Positions 16,547-25,159 of a stretch of 64,000 nt of DNA are shown one piece after another (within the stretch, counting starts at the first letter, position 1; every line of letters begins with the position of its first letter). The stretch comes from Chryseobacterium sp. CH21 (GTDB lineage Bacteria > Bacteroidota > Bacteroidia > Flavobacteriales > Weeksellaceae): contig NZ_QICI01000107.1 in the NCBI RefSeq assembly GCF_004119445.1, positions 1 through 64,000 of the forward strand. Direction: 5' to 3'. The notes below the pieces were generated by a model. It was not told the origin of the DNA, did no database searches, and saw only the letters and a program-made list of their open reading frames with translations. The position numbers were made by a program, and so were the translations under genes.

Positions 16547-17833
16547 TTAGAATAATTCTTTTCTGATGATGTTCTGACTTCTTTCAGGACCTACAGAAAC
16601 TAAGTATACATTGATTCCTAAGTATTTTTCAATAAACTCGATGTATTTCTGAGCAGTATCAGGAAGTTCATCGTAGCTTCTTGCTTTCGTAATATCTTCG
16701 CTCCAACCTGGTAAATCCTGATAGATTGGTTCGTAGTTGTATAATTTTTCTGTTGAAGAAGTGAAATAATCAATAACTTTTCCGTCTTCAGTTTTGTAAT
16801 GAGTTACTACTTTCAGGTTCTCAATTCCTGTAAGAACGTCAAGCTTAGTGATTACAAGGTTATTGATACCGTTGATCATACAAGCATGTTTCAAAGAAAC
16901 AAGGTCTAACCAACCTGTTCTTCTTGGTCTTCCTGTAGTAGCACCGAATTCACCACCGATCTGTCTGATTTTCTCCCCCAGTTCGTTATCCAATTCGGAT
17001 GGGAAAGGTCCGTTTCCTACTCTTGTACAGTACGCTTTTGCTACACCAATTAAGTTCTGAAGTGAAGTTGGCGGCACACCAGCTCCTGAACAAACACCTC
17101 CTGTAGATGGAGAAGATGAAGTTACGTATGGATAAGTTCCGAAATCGATATCAAGCATTAATGCCTGTGCACCTTCGAACAATACGTTTTTACCGTCTCT
17201 GATCGCCTCGTTCAGCTCTAATTCAGTATCAACGATTCTGTCCTGAAGCTGTTTTCCGATTGCTAAATATTCGTTGTAGATTTCTTCAACGTCTAAAGTT
17301 GGTTTTCCGTAATATTTTTCAAAAAGAGAGTTCTTAACTTTTAAGTTTTTCTCGATTTTGTCTCTTAAAATTTCAGGATTTAAAAGGTCTACCATTCTGA
17401 TTCCGACTCTTGCAATTTTATCTTCATAACAAGGTCCGATTCCTTTTTTGGTAGTTCCAATCTGAGTCCCTCCGTGTTCCTCTTCACGGTAAGTATCCAA
17501 AAGGATGTGGTAAGGCATGATTACATGCGCTCTTCTGCTGATAAAGATATGATCTGTTCTTAAGCCTTTGCTCTCGATCTGACCAACTTCTCTAATAAAA
17601 GATTTAGGGTTTACCACTACTCCGTTCGCAATGATACATTTCCCTTTGCATTGAAGAACTCCTGAAGGAAGAAGGTGCAAAACGAATTTCTCTTCACCCA
17701 CATAAACCGTGTGACCAGCGTTGTCTCCACCCTGGAAACGTACTACATAGTCTGATTTTGCTGATAAAACATCCGTTATTTTTCCTTTGCCTTCATCTCC
17801 GTACTGAAGACCTACAACTACATAAGTTGACAT
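16547..17833 (-). CDS. purA: Adenylosuccinate synthase
   Basis: A 428-residue GTP-dependent enzyme that joins IMP and aspartate in AMP synthesis. The N-terminal GDEGKGK loop is at residues 12-18; NAGHTVY, QIGTTKKGIGP and GRPRRTGWLDLV are the IMP- and GTP-binding signatures. Length and motifs are standard. Monocistronic, with a clear promoter and terminator. Confidence 0.98.
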   Translation of the reverse strand: MSTYVVVGLQYGDEGKGKITDVLSAKSDYVVRFQGGDNAGHTVYVGEEKFVLHLLPSGVLQCKGKCIIANGVVVNPKSFIREVGQIESKGLRTDHIFISRRAHVIMPYHILLDTYREEEHGGTQIGTTKKGIGPCYEDKIARVGIRMVDLLNPEILRDKIEKNLKVKNSLFEKYYGKPTLDVEEIYNEYLAIGKQLQDRIVDTELELNEAIRDGKNVLFEGAQALMLDIDFGTYPYVTSSSPSTGGVCSGAGVPPTSLQNLIGVAKAYCTRVGNGPFPSELDNELGEKIRQIGGEFGATTGRPRRTGWLDLVSLKHACMINGINNLVITKLDVLTGIENLKVVTHYKTEDGKVIDYFTSSTEKLYNYEPIYQDLPGWSEDITKARSYDELPDTAQKYIEFIEKYLGINVYLVSVGPERSQNIIRKELF

Positions 17834-17859
17834 ATTTTACTTTTGTTTTTAGATTCGTG

Positions 17860-17891
17860 CAAAATTACTTTTAAAAAAAATGACGACCAAA
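17860..17891 (-). promoter_or_regulatory. Promoter of purA
   Basis: On the minus strand TTTG (17888-17891) is followed after exactly 20 bases by TAATTTTG (17860-17867), then 26 bases to the start codon. One of the best promoter matches in the window. Confidence 0.75.
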
Positions 17892-17933
17892 TTATAGAGG
17901 ATATTTATTTTTAGTTGGGGTGAAAATCATGAG

Positions 17934-17964
17934 GTTGAATAAATATAATAATTATGTATATTTG
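17934..17964 (+). promoter_or_regulatory. Promoter of the unknown membrane-protein gene
   Basis: GTTG (17934-17937), 19 bases, TATATTTG (17957-17964). Transcription would start near 17970, so the GTG at 17920 and the ATG at 17929 cannot serve and the ATG at 17983 becomes the likely start. Confidence 0.6.
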
Positions 17965-17982
17965 ATGTTAAACACATATTTA

Positions 17983-18683
17983 ATGAATGATTTTTTAGAA
18001 AAAACATCCAAGATAATTCCATTTTTATCAATAGTAATATTATTGAGTAGTATAATAAAAAATTATACTTTTTATTATAATTTTGGCATAAATATAAATG
18101 AATATACAGAACTATCAGAATTTCCATTATTATTTATAAATGACCTTTTCTTCTATTTGTTTTTTATATTATCTTTTATATTCTATTTTCCTTTTATCTA
18201 CATACGGATATATTTTAGACAAAAATTTAATCCAACTGTTTTCACATTTACTCTAACAAAGTATTTAACAAAACTCTCCTTGCCTATACTTGTTTTAATT
18301 ATAATAGGAATTTGTTTAAAAAATATTCCTTTAGATATAAAAATAGATAATATTGAAACTTATACTGCAATTTTTTTGCATTTCTCCTAATCTATTTAGA
18401 TAGAGATATAGCTTATTCAAAAAACTATTTTTTTACAATTACCATATCTCTTATGTTAATATTTTCAATGTTAAATGCATTTTCAGAAGTTTCCAAAATA
18501 GAAAGAGGTAAAATTAATTATCAAATTTCTTTTATATCTGATAATAAAGAATTTAAAACAAACAAGACACAAATCTATTTAGGAAAAACAAAAAATTTTA
18601 TCTTTATATACAATAGTAAAACAAAAGAAACTTTGGTATCGAATTTTGATGACATAAAAGATTTTAAAATAAAAAAATTATAA
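17983..18683 (+). pseudogene. Unknown multi-pass membrane protein, frameshifted
   Basis: About 233 residues if intact; no family recognised. Very AT-rich. From the ATG at 17983 there are hydrophobic segments at the N-terminus (IIPFLSIVILLSSII), in the middle (LFFYLFFILSFIFYFPFIYI) and at LPILVLIIIGICL. The frame stops after TAIFLHFS. Adding one T to the run of seven at 18371-18377 extends it through another hydrophobic stretch and LMLIFSMLNAF into a soluble C-terminal domain that ends YNSKTKETLVSNFDDIKDF. The exact fit suggests one gene with a run-length error. Its composition is more AT-rich than its neighbours, hinting at acquired DNA. Confidence 0.65.
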
Positions 18684-18735
18684 CTTTATAACTTTCTATA
18701 TAAATATTGAATTTCTTTTTTATTACAACAATAAA

Positions 18736-19662
18736 ATGTCCATATCTCCAACCTCAGCGTACCTTCCGTCAAAAATAGACAGCAACTCACAACTTTTCTA
18801 CACCATCTTTCCTCCGGAAACAGCAAAAGCCACGCTACTCATTGTTCACGGTATGCAGGAGCACAGCGGAAGATATGCAGAGATTGCAGAATATTTTGCC
18901 AGTCATGGGATTGCCGTATTGACGTATGATCATTTGGGACACGGAAAATCTGTAAAAGAGAAAAAAGGCATTGGTTTCTTCCAGCTAGAAAAACCAGATG
19001 AAAGGCTTGTTGCTGATACAGAAATGATGGCAGATTATCTTGCAGAACAATACCCGGATGTTCCCCATTTTATTTTGGGACATTCTATGGGATCTTTTAT
19101 TACCCGCTGTCTTCTTCAAAAAGCAAGCACTAAATTTTCCGGAGCTATCATTACAGGGACGGGCGGACCTTTACCCGGGATAGATTTACTCAGAGCTTAT
19201 TTATCAGCAACCAATGCCATAGCACCTCATCATCGTACTTTCTTGAATTCTGTTTTTACGAGTGTCAATAACAAGCATTTTAAAAAGGATAAAGATTTCA
19301 GTGATACCAGCTGGCTGAGTATCAATACAAAAAATAGAAAGGCTTTTGAGCAGGATGAACTTTGCGGAATTCCTTTTACTCATAATGCTTTTTATACTTT
19401 ATTCACGATTTATAAAAAAGCCACTGCAAGAAACTGGGCTTCCTCTATTTCCCAATCATTTCCTTTTTTATTTATAAGCGGGCAGAATGATCCGATTGGT
19501 GATTTTGGAAAAGGTGTCATGCATACAGTAAATCATTTAAAAGCTGACGGTTTCCAGCATGTAGACGTAAAAATCTATCCGGAAATGCGCCATGAGATTT
19601 TGAATGAAGAAATAAGAGAAGAGGTTTTGAATGGAATTTATAATTGGATTTTAGAATATTAA
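18736..19662 (+). CDS. Alpha/beta hydrolase, monoacylglycerol-lipase-like
   Basis: A 308-residue serine hydrolase (serine aminopeptidase S33 / hydrolase_4 group). HGMQEHSGRYAEIAEYFASHG and YDHLGHGKS are the signatures of the monoglyceride-lipase branch; the nucleophile is S118 in GHSMGS, the acid lies in ISGQNDPIGD and the histidine in MRHEILNE. No signal peptide, so cytoplasmic or loosely membrane-bound. Likely substrate is a monoacylglycerol or lysophospholipid (inference). Confidence 0.9.
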   Translation: MSISPTSAYLPSKIDSNSQLFYTIFPPETAKATLLIVHGMQEHSGRYAEIAEYFASHGIAVLTYDHLGHGKSVKEKKGIGFFQLEKPDERLVADTEMMADYLAEQYPDVPHFILGHSMGSFITRCLLQKASTKFSGAIITGTGGPLPGIDLLRAYLSATNAIAPHHRTFLNSVFTSVNNKHFKKDKDFSDTSWLSINTKNRKAFEQDELCGIPFTHNAFYTLFTIYKKATARNWASSISQSFPFLFISGQNDPIGDFGKGVMHTVNHLKADGFQHVDVKIYPEMRHEILNEEIREEVLNGIYNWILEY

Positions 19663-19744
19663 AAAGTTCGCTGACTGTACATATTTTATCAACTAATCAA
19701 AGGAATTCCTATTTTAGGACACTGAAAAAATAAAATCAATCACC

Positions 19745-20263
19745 GTGACCATAGAAGAACTTATAAAAGATAAGGCTGTAAAATCAAAGGAAAAAGTAGA
19801 CATCATAAGCAAATGGATTATTAATGCTTCTTTACCGACCGATGAACTGATTGCTTTCGCTGAAAAATCAAAAGATCCTGTAAAAGCAACCTGCATTGAA
19901 GCCTTGGAATATGCTACAAAGCAGAATCCCAATCTGGCTGATGAAACCGTATTTTCATTTGTTACCCAAACGCTTACTGAAAAAGCACCCAGAATAAAAT
20001 GGGAAAGCGCCAAAGTAGTAGGCAACACCGCCCATTTATTTCCTGAAAATCTGGATCAAGTCATCACCAATCTGCTAAGCAATACGGAGCATGAAGGAAC
20101 TGTAGTACGGTGGAGTGCAGCATTTGCATTAGGTGAAATTCTGAAATTGAAAACCAGTCATAATACAACTCTTCTTCCTGCTCTTGAAAGTATCAGTAAA
20201 AAGGAAGAGAAAAACAGTATTAAAAAGATTTATCTGGATGCGATTAAGAAAACGAAGAAATAA
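19745..20263 (+). CDS. HEAT-repeat protein
   Basis: A 172-residue all-helical protein starting at a GTG codon. Repeats such as KDPVKATCIEALEYATKQNP, APRIKWESAKVVGNTAHLFP and VVRWSAAFALGEILK show the HEAT pattern (helix, Arg/Trp, Ala-rich helix). These form a scaffold for protein binding; partner unknown. It lies 82 bases after the hydrolase gene and has its own terminator. Confidence 0.8.
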   Translation: MTIEELIKDKAVKSKEKVDIISKWIINASLPTDELIAFAEKSKDPVKATCIEALEYATKQNPNLADETVFSFVTQTLTEKAPRIKWESAKVVGNTAHLFPENLDQVITNLLSNTEHEGTVVRWSAAFALGEILKLKTSHNTTLLPALESISKKEEKNSIKKIYLDAIKKTKK

Positions 20264-20285
20264 TCTTTTTAATTCATAGAAAATA

Positions 20286-20316
20286 AAAACCTGGAAATCA
20301 ATTTCCAGGTTTTTTA
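20286..20316 (+). terminator. Terminator after the HEAT-repeat gene
   Basis: AAAACCTGGAAAT / TTTCCAGGTTTT hairpin with a three-base loop, followed by T. Symmetric, so it may work in both directions. Confidence 0.85.
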
Positions 20317-20344
20317 TGATAAGGAATTTTGTTTATTTGGATTA

Positions 20345-20376
20345 GACGGTCTAAAGCCCGCCCCTATTGAATATTT
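20345..20376. repeat. Dispersed repeat, CTAAAGCCCG...CCCTATTGA family, copy A
   Basis: GACGGTCTAAAGCCCG followed by CCCCTATTGAATATTT. The same order (palindrome with centre CTAAAG, then CCCTATTGA and ATATTT) occurs at 43258-43291. The palindrome here is imperfect. Confidence 0.6.
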
Positions 20377-20428
20377 CCAACATTATACATTAGCAGAAAA
20401 TAAGCAATTAACATCCCGCGGAAACCTC

Positions 20429-20455
20429 GTCATATTTAGATTCCTGCGGAATGAC
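20429..20455. repeat. Palindrome GTCAT...ATTCCtgcGGAAT...GAC
   Basis: Nested arms GTCAT/ATGAC outside and ATTCC/GGAAT around TGC. It lies between the HEAT gene terminator and the 3' end of the ABC-F gene, so it is purely intergenic. I recall similar sequences between genes of related genomes. Confidence 0.5.
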
Positions 20456-20473
20456 AAAGGATGAATATAGTTC

Positions 20474-22062
20474 TTAATCCAACAAAACTTCACTATTCAC
20501 TCCAATCTCTTCAAGAAAAACTTCATCATGGGAAATCACCAGCAAGGTTCCATGATAATCTTTGATAGAATTGGTGAGAATTTCTACATTCTGAAGATCA
20601 AGATTATTGGTTGGTTCATCGAGAATGATCATATCCGGAGCTTTATTGCTGATGGAAAGTCCGCAAAGAAGTAACCGTAAACGCTCTCCGCCACTCAGCA
20701 TACCACATTTCTTGTCCCAGGTGTCTTTCCAAAATAAAAATCTTGATAATAATGTTTTCACTTCGGATTCCTGCATTGAACTGTCATTAAAAGTCTGTAC
20801 AAAGTCATAAATCGTTAAGTCATTATCAATCAGAGAATATTCCTGATCAATATAAATACTGTTGAATACTGCCCTATTGATTTTTCCTTCTGAAGGTTCA
20901 ATTTTTCCCAGCAGAAGCTTTATCAATGTCGTTTTACCGGAACCGTTTGAACCCTTAATGGAGATTCGATCTCCGCTTCTTAACTCAAGACTGAGGTTTG
21001 CTTTCCAGAGGTTTTGCCTTCCATAATTAAAATTAATATTCTCAGCAGTGACAAGAATTTTCCCAGAATGCAGACTGGAATCATTAAAATTGACTTTCAT
21101 CTGATCGGAATTCTTTAAAGAGGAGCGCAAGTCTCTCAGATCACCTGAAATTCCACTGATTTTCTCAGCATGTACCCCTTTAAGTTTTGAACTGTTTTTT
21201 CAGCATTATTCCGAAGGGTATTCATCATAATTCTGGCTACTCCGGATTTTTCCTGCTTCCCTTTACCTCTTGCATCCAGCTTTTGCTTTCGTTCCAATGT
21301 TTCCCGTTCTTTTTCTTTTGCTTTTTTCAGAGCCCGCTCTTTGGAGTGAATATCATTCTGCAAAGCTTCCTCCTCCACTTCTTTCTGTTCTGCATAAAAA
21401 TCATAGTTTCCACCATAGGTTGCAATTCCCTGATTGCTTAATTCAAATATGGATTCCACAAGATTGAGGAAAGTACGGTCGTGGCTTACAATAACAACTG
21501 TTGCATCTGTTTTGTCAATAAGATCATACAAGAGTTTTCTTCCTTCCTTATCCAGATGATTGGTCGGCTCATCCAATATGATTATATCAGGCTGGTTAAT
21601 CTGAATTCCGGCAAGAAAAACTTTGGTCTTTTGCCCTCCACTTAAGCCTTCCAGTTTTTGAGTCAATTCAAAACTGTCGAGTCCCCAATGTACCAATGCA
21701 TGCTGACATCGTTCTTCAATATCCCAGTCGTCATTGAGTATTTCAAAATACATTTCATCCACCTCTCCACTGATAATTTTTTGGAGGGCATGTAATTTCT
21801 GGTCAATTTTCAGACACTCAGCAATGGTAAGGTGATTAAAATTCCCGAACATCTGAGGCACATAAAAAATATCACCCTGAATCGTAATATTGCCGTTGAG
21901 AGGCTGCATTTCGCCCGCAATTATTTTCAATAGGGTTGATTTCCCCATACCGTTACTCCCTACCAGAGCAGATTTTGTATGAGACTGTATTGTTAAATTG
22001 ATATGATTGAATAGAAGATTTCCTCCCGGAAACCCAAAAGACATATTTTGCAGTAAAATCAT
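20474..22062 (-). pseudogene. ABC-F family ATP-binding protein, frameshifted
   Basis: About 529 residues if intact; a soluble twin-cassette ATPase that acts on ribosomes (translation factors or antibiotic-protection proteins). The first cassette has GSNGMGKST, LSGGQKTKVFLAG and DEPTNHLD; the charged interdomain linker has RARGKGKQEK-type residues; the second cassette has GSNGSGKTT, LSGGERLRLLLCGL and DEPTNNLD. No membrane segments. The frame breaks in the linker at four G on the minus strand (21175-21178): the first frame ends MLRKSVEFQVI, and one added G joins it to VHAEKISGISGDLRDLRSS. Whether it is a housekeeping or resistance type cannot be told. Confidence 0.88.
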
Positions 22063-22170
22063 GATTTCTTTCTTAATAATGGTTGAACACCAGCAACATC
22101 TTTGTTACCGTTTTATTGAATCTGAAAGAAATGATATCCTACATGTCCGTATTGTTGGGTTTTGAAGGAA

Positions 22171-22178
22171 CAAAGATA
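22171..22178 (-). promoter_or_regulatory. -7 box for the ABC-F gene
   Basis: TATCTTTG on the minus strand fits TAnnTTTG and implies a leader of roughly 100 bases before the start codon. No attenuator-like leader peptide was found in it. Confidence 0.45.
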
Positions 22179-22434
22179 CTCATTTTTCGGAATATTCATT
22201 TTTCATCAATGATCAAGACATTTATCATCCTTTTTCTTCTGCTCCATTTCAAACACCTGTTTATTTTTAATCATTTCCAGAATGCTATTTTGAGGCTATA
22301 TCATTCTATCTGGATAAAAAGCTTCTCCTTATTATTATTTAAACAGACTTCATCATGCTATTCAATTCTACCACTACAAAACCCATAAACTTTCAAACTG
22401 ATAAAAACAGGAAAGTATTTTAATCAAAAATCCG

Positions 22435-22442
22435 TAACTTTG
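22435..22442 (+). promoter_or_regulatory. -7 box for hpt
   Basis: TAACTTTG followed 18 bases later by the ATG at 22461. The box overlaps an upstream in-frame TTG (22440), which rules that TTG out as start. Confidence 0.5.
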
Positions 22443-22460
22443 CCAACTACTAAAAATTTT

Positions 22461-23015
22461 ATGGAAAGCATTAAAGTTCACGACAAAACTTTCGTTCCTT
22501 ATTTAAAGGATGCCGAAATTCAGGAAATTGTAAAAGAGACAGCGTTAAGAATTTATGAAGATTACAAGGATGAAGTTCCTGTTTTCATTGGAGTATTAAA
22601 TGGAGTGGTGATGTTCTTCTCAGATCTTTTAAAATATTACCCGGGGGAATGCGAAATTGCCTTCATTCAAATGAGTTCTTATGTAGGAACAGAATCTACA
22701 GGGATTGTTTATCAGAAAATGGAGCTTACTAAAGAAGTGAAAGACCGTCATATTATTCTTGTAGAAGATATCGTAGATACAGGAAATACGGTTGAAAGTC
22801 TTTTCAAATATTTCAAAGAAACACAACGTCCTAAATCTATAAAACTGGCTAGTTTCTTATTGAAACCTGAGATTTACAAGAAAGATTTCAAACTGGATTA
22901 TATCGGAAAAGAAATCCCCAACAAGTTTGTACTTGGATACGGACTGGATTATGATGAGTTAGGAAGAAACCTACCGAATTTATATCAGTTGGAAGACGGA
23001 CAAATCAACCATTAA
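22461..23015 (+). CDS. hpt: Hypoxanthine phosphoribosyltransferase
   Basis: A 184-residue purine-salvage enzyme that makes IMP or GMP from base and PRPP. The PRPP loop is ILVEDIVDTGNTVESL; VPVFIGVLNGVVMFFSDLLKY and the C-terminal KFVLGYGLDYDELGRNLP (in parts) are family signatures. I use the ATG giving MESIKVHDK; the TTG seven codons upstream lies in the promoter. Confidence 0.95.
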   Translation: MESIKVHDKTFVPYLKDAEIQEIVKETALRIYEDYKDEVPVFIGVLNGVVMFFSDLLKYYPGECEIAFIQMSSYVGTESTGIVYQKMELTKEVKDRHIILVEDIVDTGNTVESLFKYFKETQRPKSIKLASFLLKPEIYKKDFKLDYIGKEIPNKFVLGYGLDYDELGRNLPNLYQLEDGQINH

Positions 23016-23023
23016 ATGCTGTT

Positions 23024-23155
23024 GGCTATTAGCTGATAGCTTTTAGCTTAAAAATTATATAAAGAAATAAATTTAATAATAACTTAAAAAAGCTGAAAGC
23101 AAAAAAGCAAGCCGCCAAAAGCCACGAGCCAGAAGCAAAAATGCCCATTGCTGGA
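23024..23155. repeat. Imperfect inverted repeat between hpt and adk
   Basis: GCTTTTAGCTT (23039-23049) and AAGCTGAAAGC (23090-23100) are complementary with one mismatch. A run rich in AGC/GCC words follows up to about 23150. It fills most of the 154-base gap and encodes nothing. Confidence 0.5.
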
Positions 23156-23169
23156 AGCGTATCAACATT

Positions 23170-23748
23170 ATGATAAACATTGTTCTGTTCGGCCCTCCAG
23201 GAAGTGGAAAAGGAACACAAGCTCAGAATCTAATCGAGAAATTCAATTTAAAACAGGTTTCAACAGGTGATCTTTTCAGATACAATATGAAAAACGACAC
23301 TGAACTTGGAAAACTGGCTAAGTCATACATCGATAAGGGAGAATTGGTTCCGGATCAGGTAACAACAGATATGCTGATCGACGAGATCAAAAAACCTACT
23401 GATACCAATGGTTTTATTTTTGACGGATATCCAAGAACAACTGCTCAGACAGAAGCTTTGGAAACAATCGTTAAAGAAGTATTGAATGACGATATTGACA
23501 TCTGTCTTTCATTGGTAGTAGAGGACAAAATTTTGGTTGAAAGACTTCTGAAAAGAGGAGAAACCAGCGGAAGATCAGACGACAGCAATGTAGAGATCAT
23601 CGAAAACAGAATTAAAGAATATTATACCAAAACAGCAGAAGTTGCCGAGCTTTATAAGCAGCAGGGTAAATATGTAGAGGTAAACGGTGTTGGAGAAATT
23701 GATGAGATTTCCCAAAAACTTTTCGCTGAGGTAGAGAAAATTAAATAA
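23170..23748 (+). CDS. adk: Adenylate kinase
   Basis: A 192-residue kinase that interconverts AMP, ADP and ATP. GPPGSGKGT is at residues 8-16, the AMP-binding segment STGDLFRYNMKN follows, then FDGYPRTTAQTEAL and the lid region LKRGETSGRSDD. It is the short-lid form without zinc cysteines. It precedes obgE by 63 bases. Confidence 0.97.
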   Translation: MINIVLFGPPGSGKGTQAQNLIEKFNLKQVSTGDLFRYNMKNDTELGKLAKSYIDKGELVPDQVTTDMLIDEIKKPTDTNGFIFDGYPRTTAQTEALETIVKEVLNDDIDICLSLVVEDKILVERLLKRGETSGRSDDSNVEIIENRIKEYYTKTAEVAELYKQQGKYVEVNGVGEIDEISQKLFAEVEKIK

Positions 23749-23762
23749 TCGGGATACGGGTG

Positions 23763-23784
23763 CGGGATACGAAATTTCGTCCCG
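23763..23784. repeat. Palindrome between adk and obgE
   Basis: CGGGA-TA-CGAAA / TTTCG-TCCCG forms a hairpin with a two-base bulge and no loop bases. The flanks contain CGGGATACGGG and CCTGCAACTCGCAAC, words also found at 28.9, 36.5 and 38.6 kb. Confidence 0.45.
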
Positions 23785-23811
23785 TAGCCTGCAACTCGCA
23801 ACACAAACTAT

Positions 23812-24795
23812 ATGTCTAACTTTGTAGATTACGTAAAAATCCATTGTAAAAGCGGACACGGAGGTGCTGGTTCTGCCCACCTTCGCCGTGAAAAGTATAT
23901 TCCTAAAGGAGGTCCTGACGGAGGTGACGGAGGTCGTGGCGGACACGTCATTATGAGAGGAAATGCTAATGAATGGACTTTACTTCCCCTTCGATATACC
24001 CGTCACATAAAAGCAGAACGAGGTGAAAACGGAGCAAAAAACCAGCTGACCGGAGCTGACGGTTCTGATATTTATATCGATGTTCCTATTGGGACTATCG
24101 CTAAAAATGAAGATGGTGAAATTATCGGAGAAATCCTTGAAGACAAGCAGGAAATCATTTTGATGCAGGGTGGAAAAGGTGGAAAAGGAAACGAACATTT
24201 CAAATCCTCTACCAACCAGACGCCAAGATATGCTCAACCCGGAATGGATGGTGAAGAAGGCTATGTGGTCTTCGAACTTAAAATTTTGGCGGATGTAGGA
24301 CTTGTTGGATTTCCGAATGCTGGAAAATCTACACTTTTAGCTTCTGTTTCTGCAGCAAAACCAAAAATTGCCAATTACGCTTTTACCACTTTGACTCCTA
24401 ACCTTGGAATTGTAGATTACAGGAATTACAAATCTTTTGTAATGGCTGATATTCCGGGAATTATTGAAGGAGCCGCAGAAGGAAAAGGCTTAGGACACAG
24501 ATTCCTGAGACATATTGAAAGAAACTCTATTCTTTTATTTTTAATTCCGGCTGATTCTGAAAATCATTTCCAGGAATTTAAAATTCTTGAGAATGAATTA
24601 AAAGAATACAATCCCGAACTTCTGGATAAAGATTTCATTATTTCCGTTTCAAAATCTGATCTTTTGGATGATGAACTGAAAAAGGAAATTTCAGCAGAAT
24701 TTCCGGAAAACAAACAACCATTGTTCTTCTCAGGTGTTACCGGAGAAGGCCTTATGGAACTGAAAGACGCAATCTGGAAACAATTGCACGGATAG
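23812..24795 (+). CDS. obgE: GTPase ObgE/CgtA
   Basis: A 327-residue ribosome-assembly GTPase. The Obg fold (residues 1-158) is rich in glycine turns (KSGHGGAGSAHLRREKY, GGPDGGDGGRGG, GGKGGKGNEHF); the G domain follows with GFPNAGKSTL, DIPGIIEGAAEGKGLG and SKSD. It ends soon after the G domain, so the variable C-terminal OCT domain of some homologues is missing, as is usual in this phylum. Confidence 0.97.
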   Translation: MSNFVDYVKIHCKSGHGGAGSAHLRREKYIPKGGPDGGDGGRGGHVIMRGNANEWTLLPLRYTRHIKAERGENGAKNQLTGADGSDIYIDVPIGTIAKNEDGEIIGEILEDKQEIILMQGGKGGKGNEHFKSSTNQTPRYAQPGMDGEEGYVVFELKILADVGLVGFPNAGKSTLLASVSAAKPKIANYAFTTLTPNLGIVDYRNYKSFVMADIPGIIEGAAEGKGLGHRFLRHIERNSILLFLIPADSENHFQEFKILENELKEYNPELLDKDFIISVSKSDLLDDELKKEISAEFPENKQPLFFSGVTGEGLMELKDAIWKQLHG

Positions 24796-24849
24796 AAACA
24801 CATTGATTCATCAGTTTTATTTTGAAAATAGAACTGCATCATAAAAACA

Positions 24850-24877
24850 GCTTCAGAGAAAATCTGAGGCTTTTTTT
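24850..24877 (+). terminator. Terminator of obgE
   Basis: GCTTCAGA / TCTGAGGC stem with a five-base loop and seven T. Confidence 0.85.
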
Positions 24878-24903
24878 ATAAAAATAACCCTATTTTTCTA
24901 GAT

Positions 24904-24941
24904 AATATTTAAACCATTAAGAAGAATTGAAGAAGTAAAGA
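24904..24941. repeat. Dispersed repeat, ACCATTAAGAAG family, copy A
   Basis: AATATTTAAACCATTAAGAA continues GAATTGAAGAAGTAAAG. A close relative lies at 38708-38748 (about 85 per cent alike by eye). Both are in long gaps after a gene's 3' end. Confidence 0.6.
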
Positions 24942-25094
24942 GAACCAGGAATGGACTAAAGTAAAGTAGCTTGTAATTAGCTTTTAATTTAAATAAGTTT
25001 TTAAAATAAAAGATGGCTGCTCCTATCCGGGTGGTCATTTTTTATAATAAATAAGCATTAAAAAGAGGAATCAAATTCTTAATTTTTTTTAGAC

Positions 25095-25102
25095 TACCTT
25101 TG
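25095..25102 (+). promoter_or_regulatory. -7 box for the RhlE-like helicase gene
   Basis: TACCTTTG, about 57 bases before the chosen start. Confidence 0.45.
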
Positions 25103-25159
25103 CAGAATGTAATTCTTTCAGACTGAAGGAATTTTTATTTAAATTTTAAAATAATTCAT

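Larger units (their letters stand above)
22063..22460. other. 398-base divergent intergenic region
   Basis: Separates ABC-F (minus) from hpt (plus). It holds a likely minus-strand -7 box for ABC-F and the hpt promoter near its right end. An open frame on the plus strand here has low-complexity hydrophobic content and I do not accept it as a gene. I see no other element. Confidence 0.6.
24796..25159. other. 364-base intergenic region before the RhlE-like gene
   Basis: Contains the obgE terminator, a dispersed repeat (24904-24941), an AT-rich stretch with a short GATGGCTGCTCC...GGGTGGTC segment, and the -7 box for the helicase. No open frame worth calling. Confidence 0.6.

Noticed and set aside
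22083..22388. Open frame between the ABC-F gene and hpt
   Set aside because: Low-complexity Phe/Leu/Ile composition, no family likeness, no promoter in the right place; it also overlaps the likely ABC-F promoter on the other strand.
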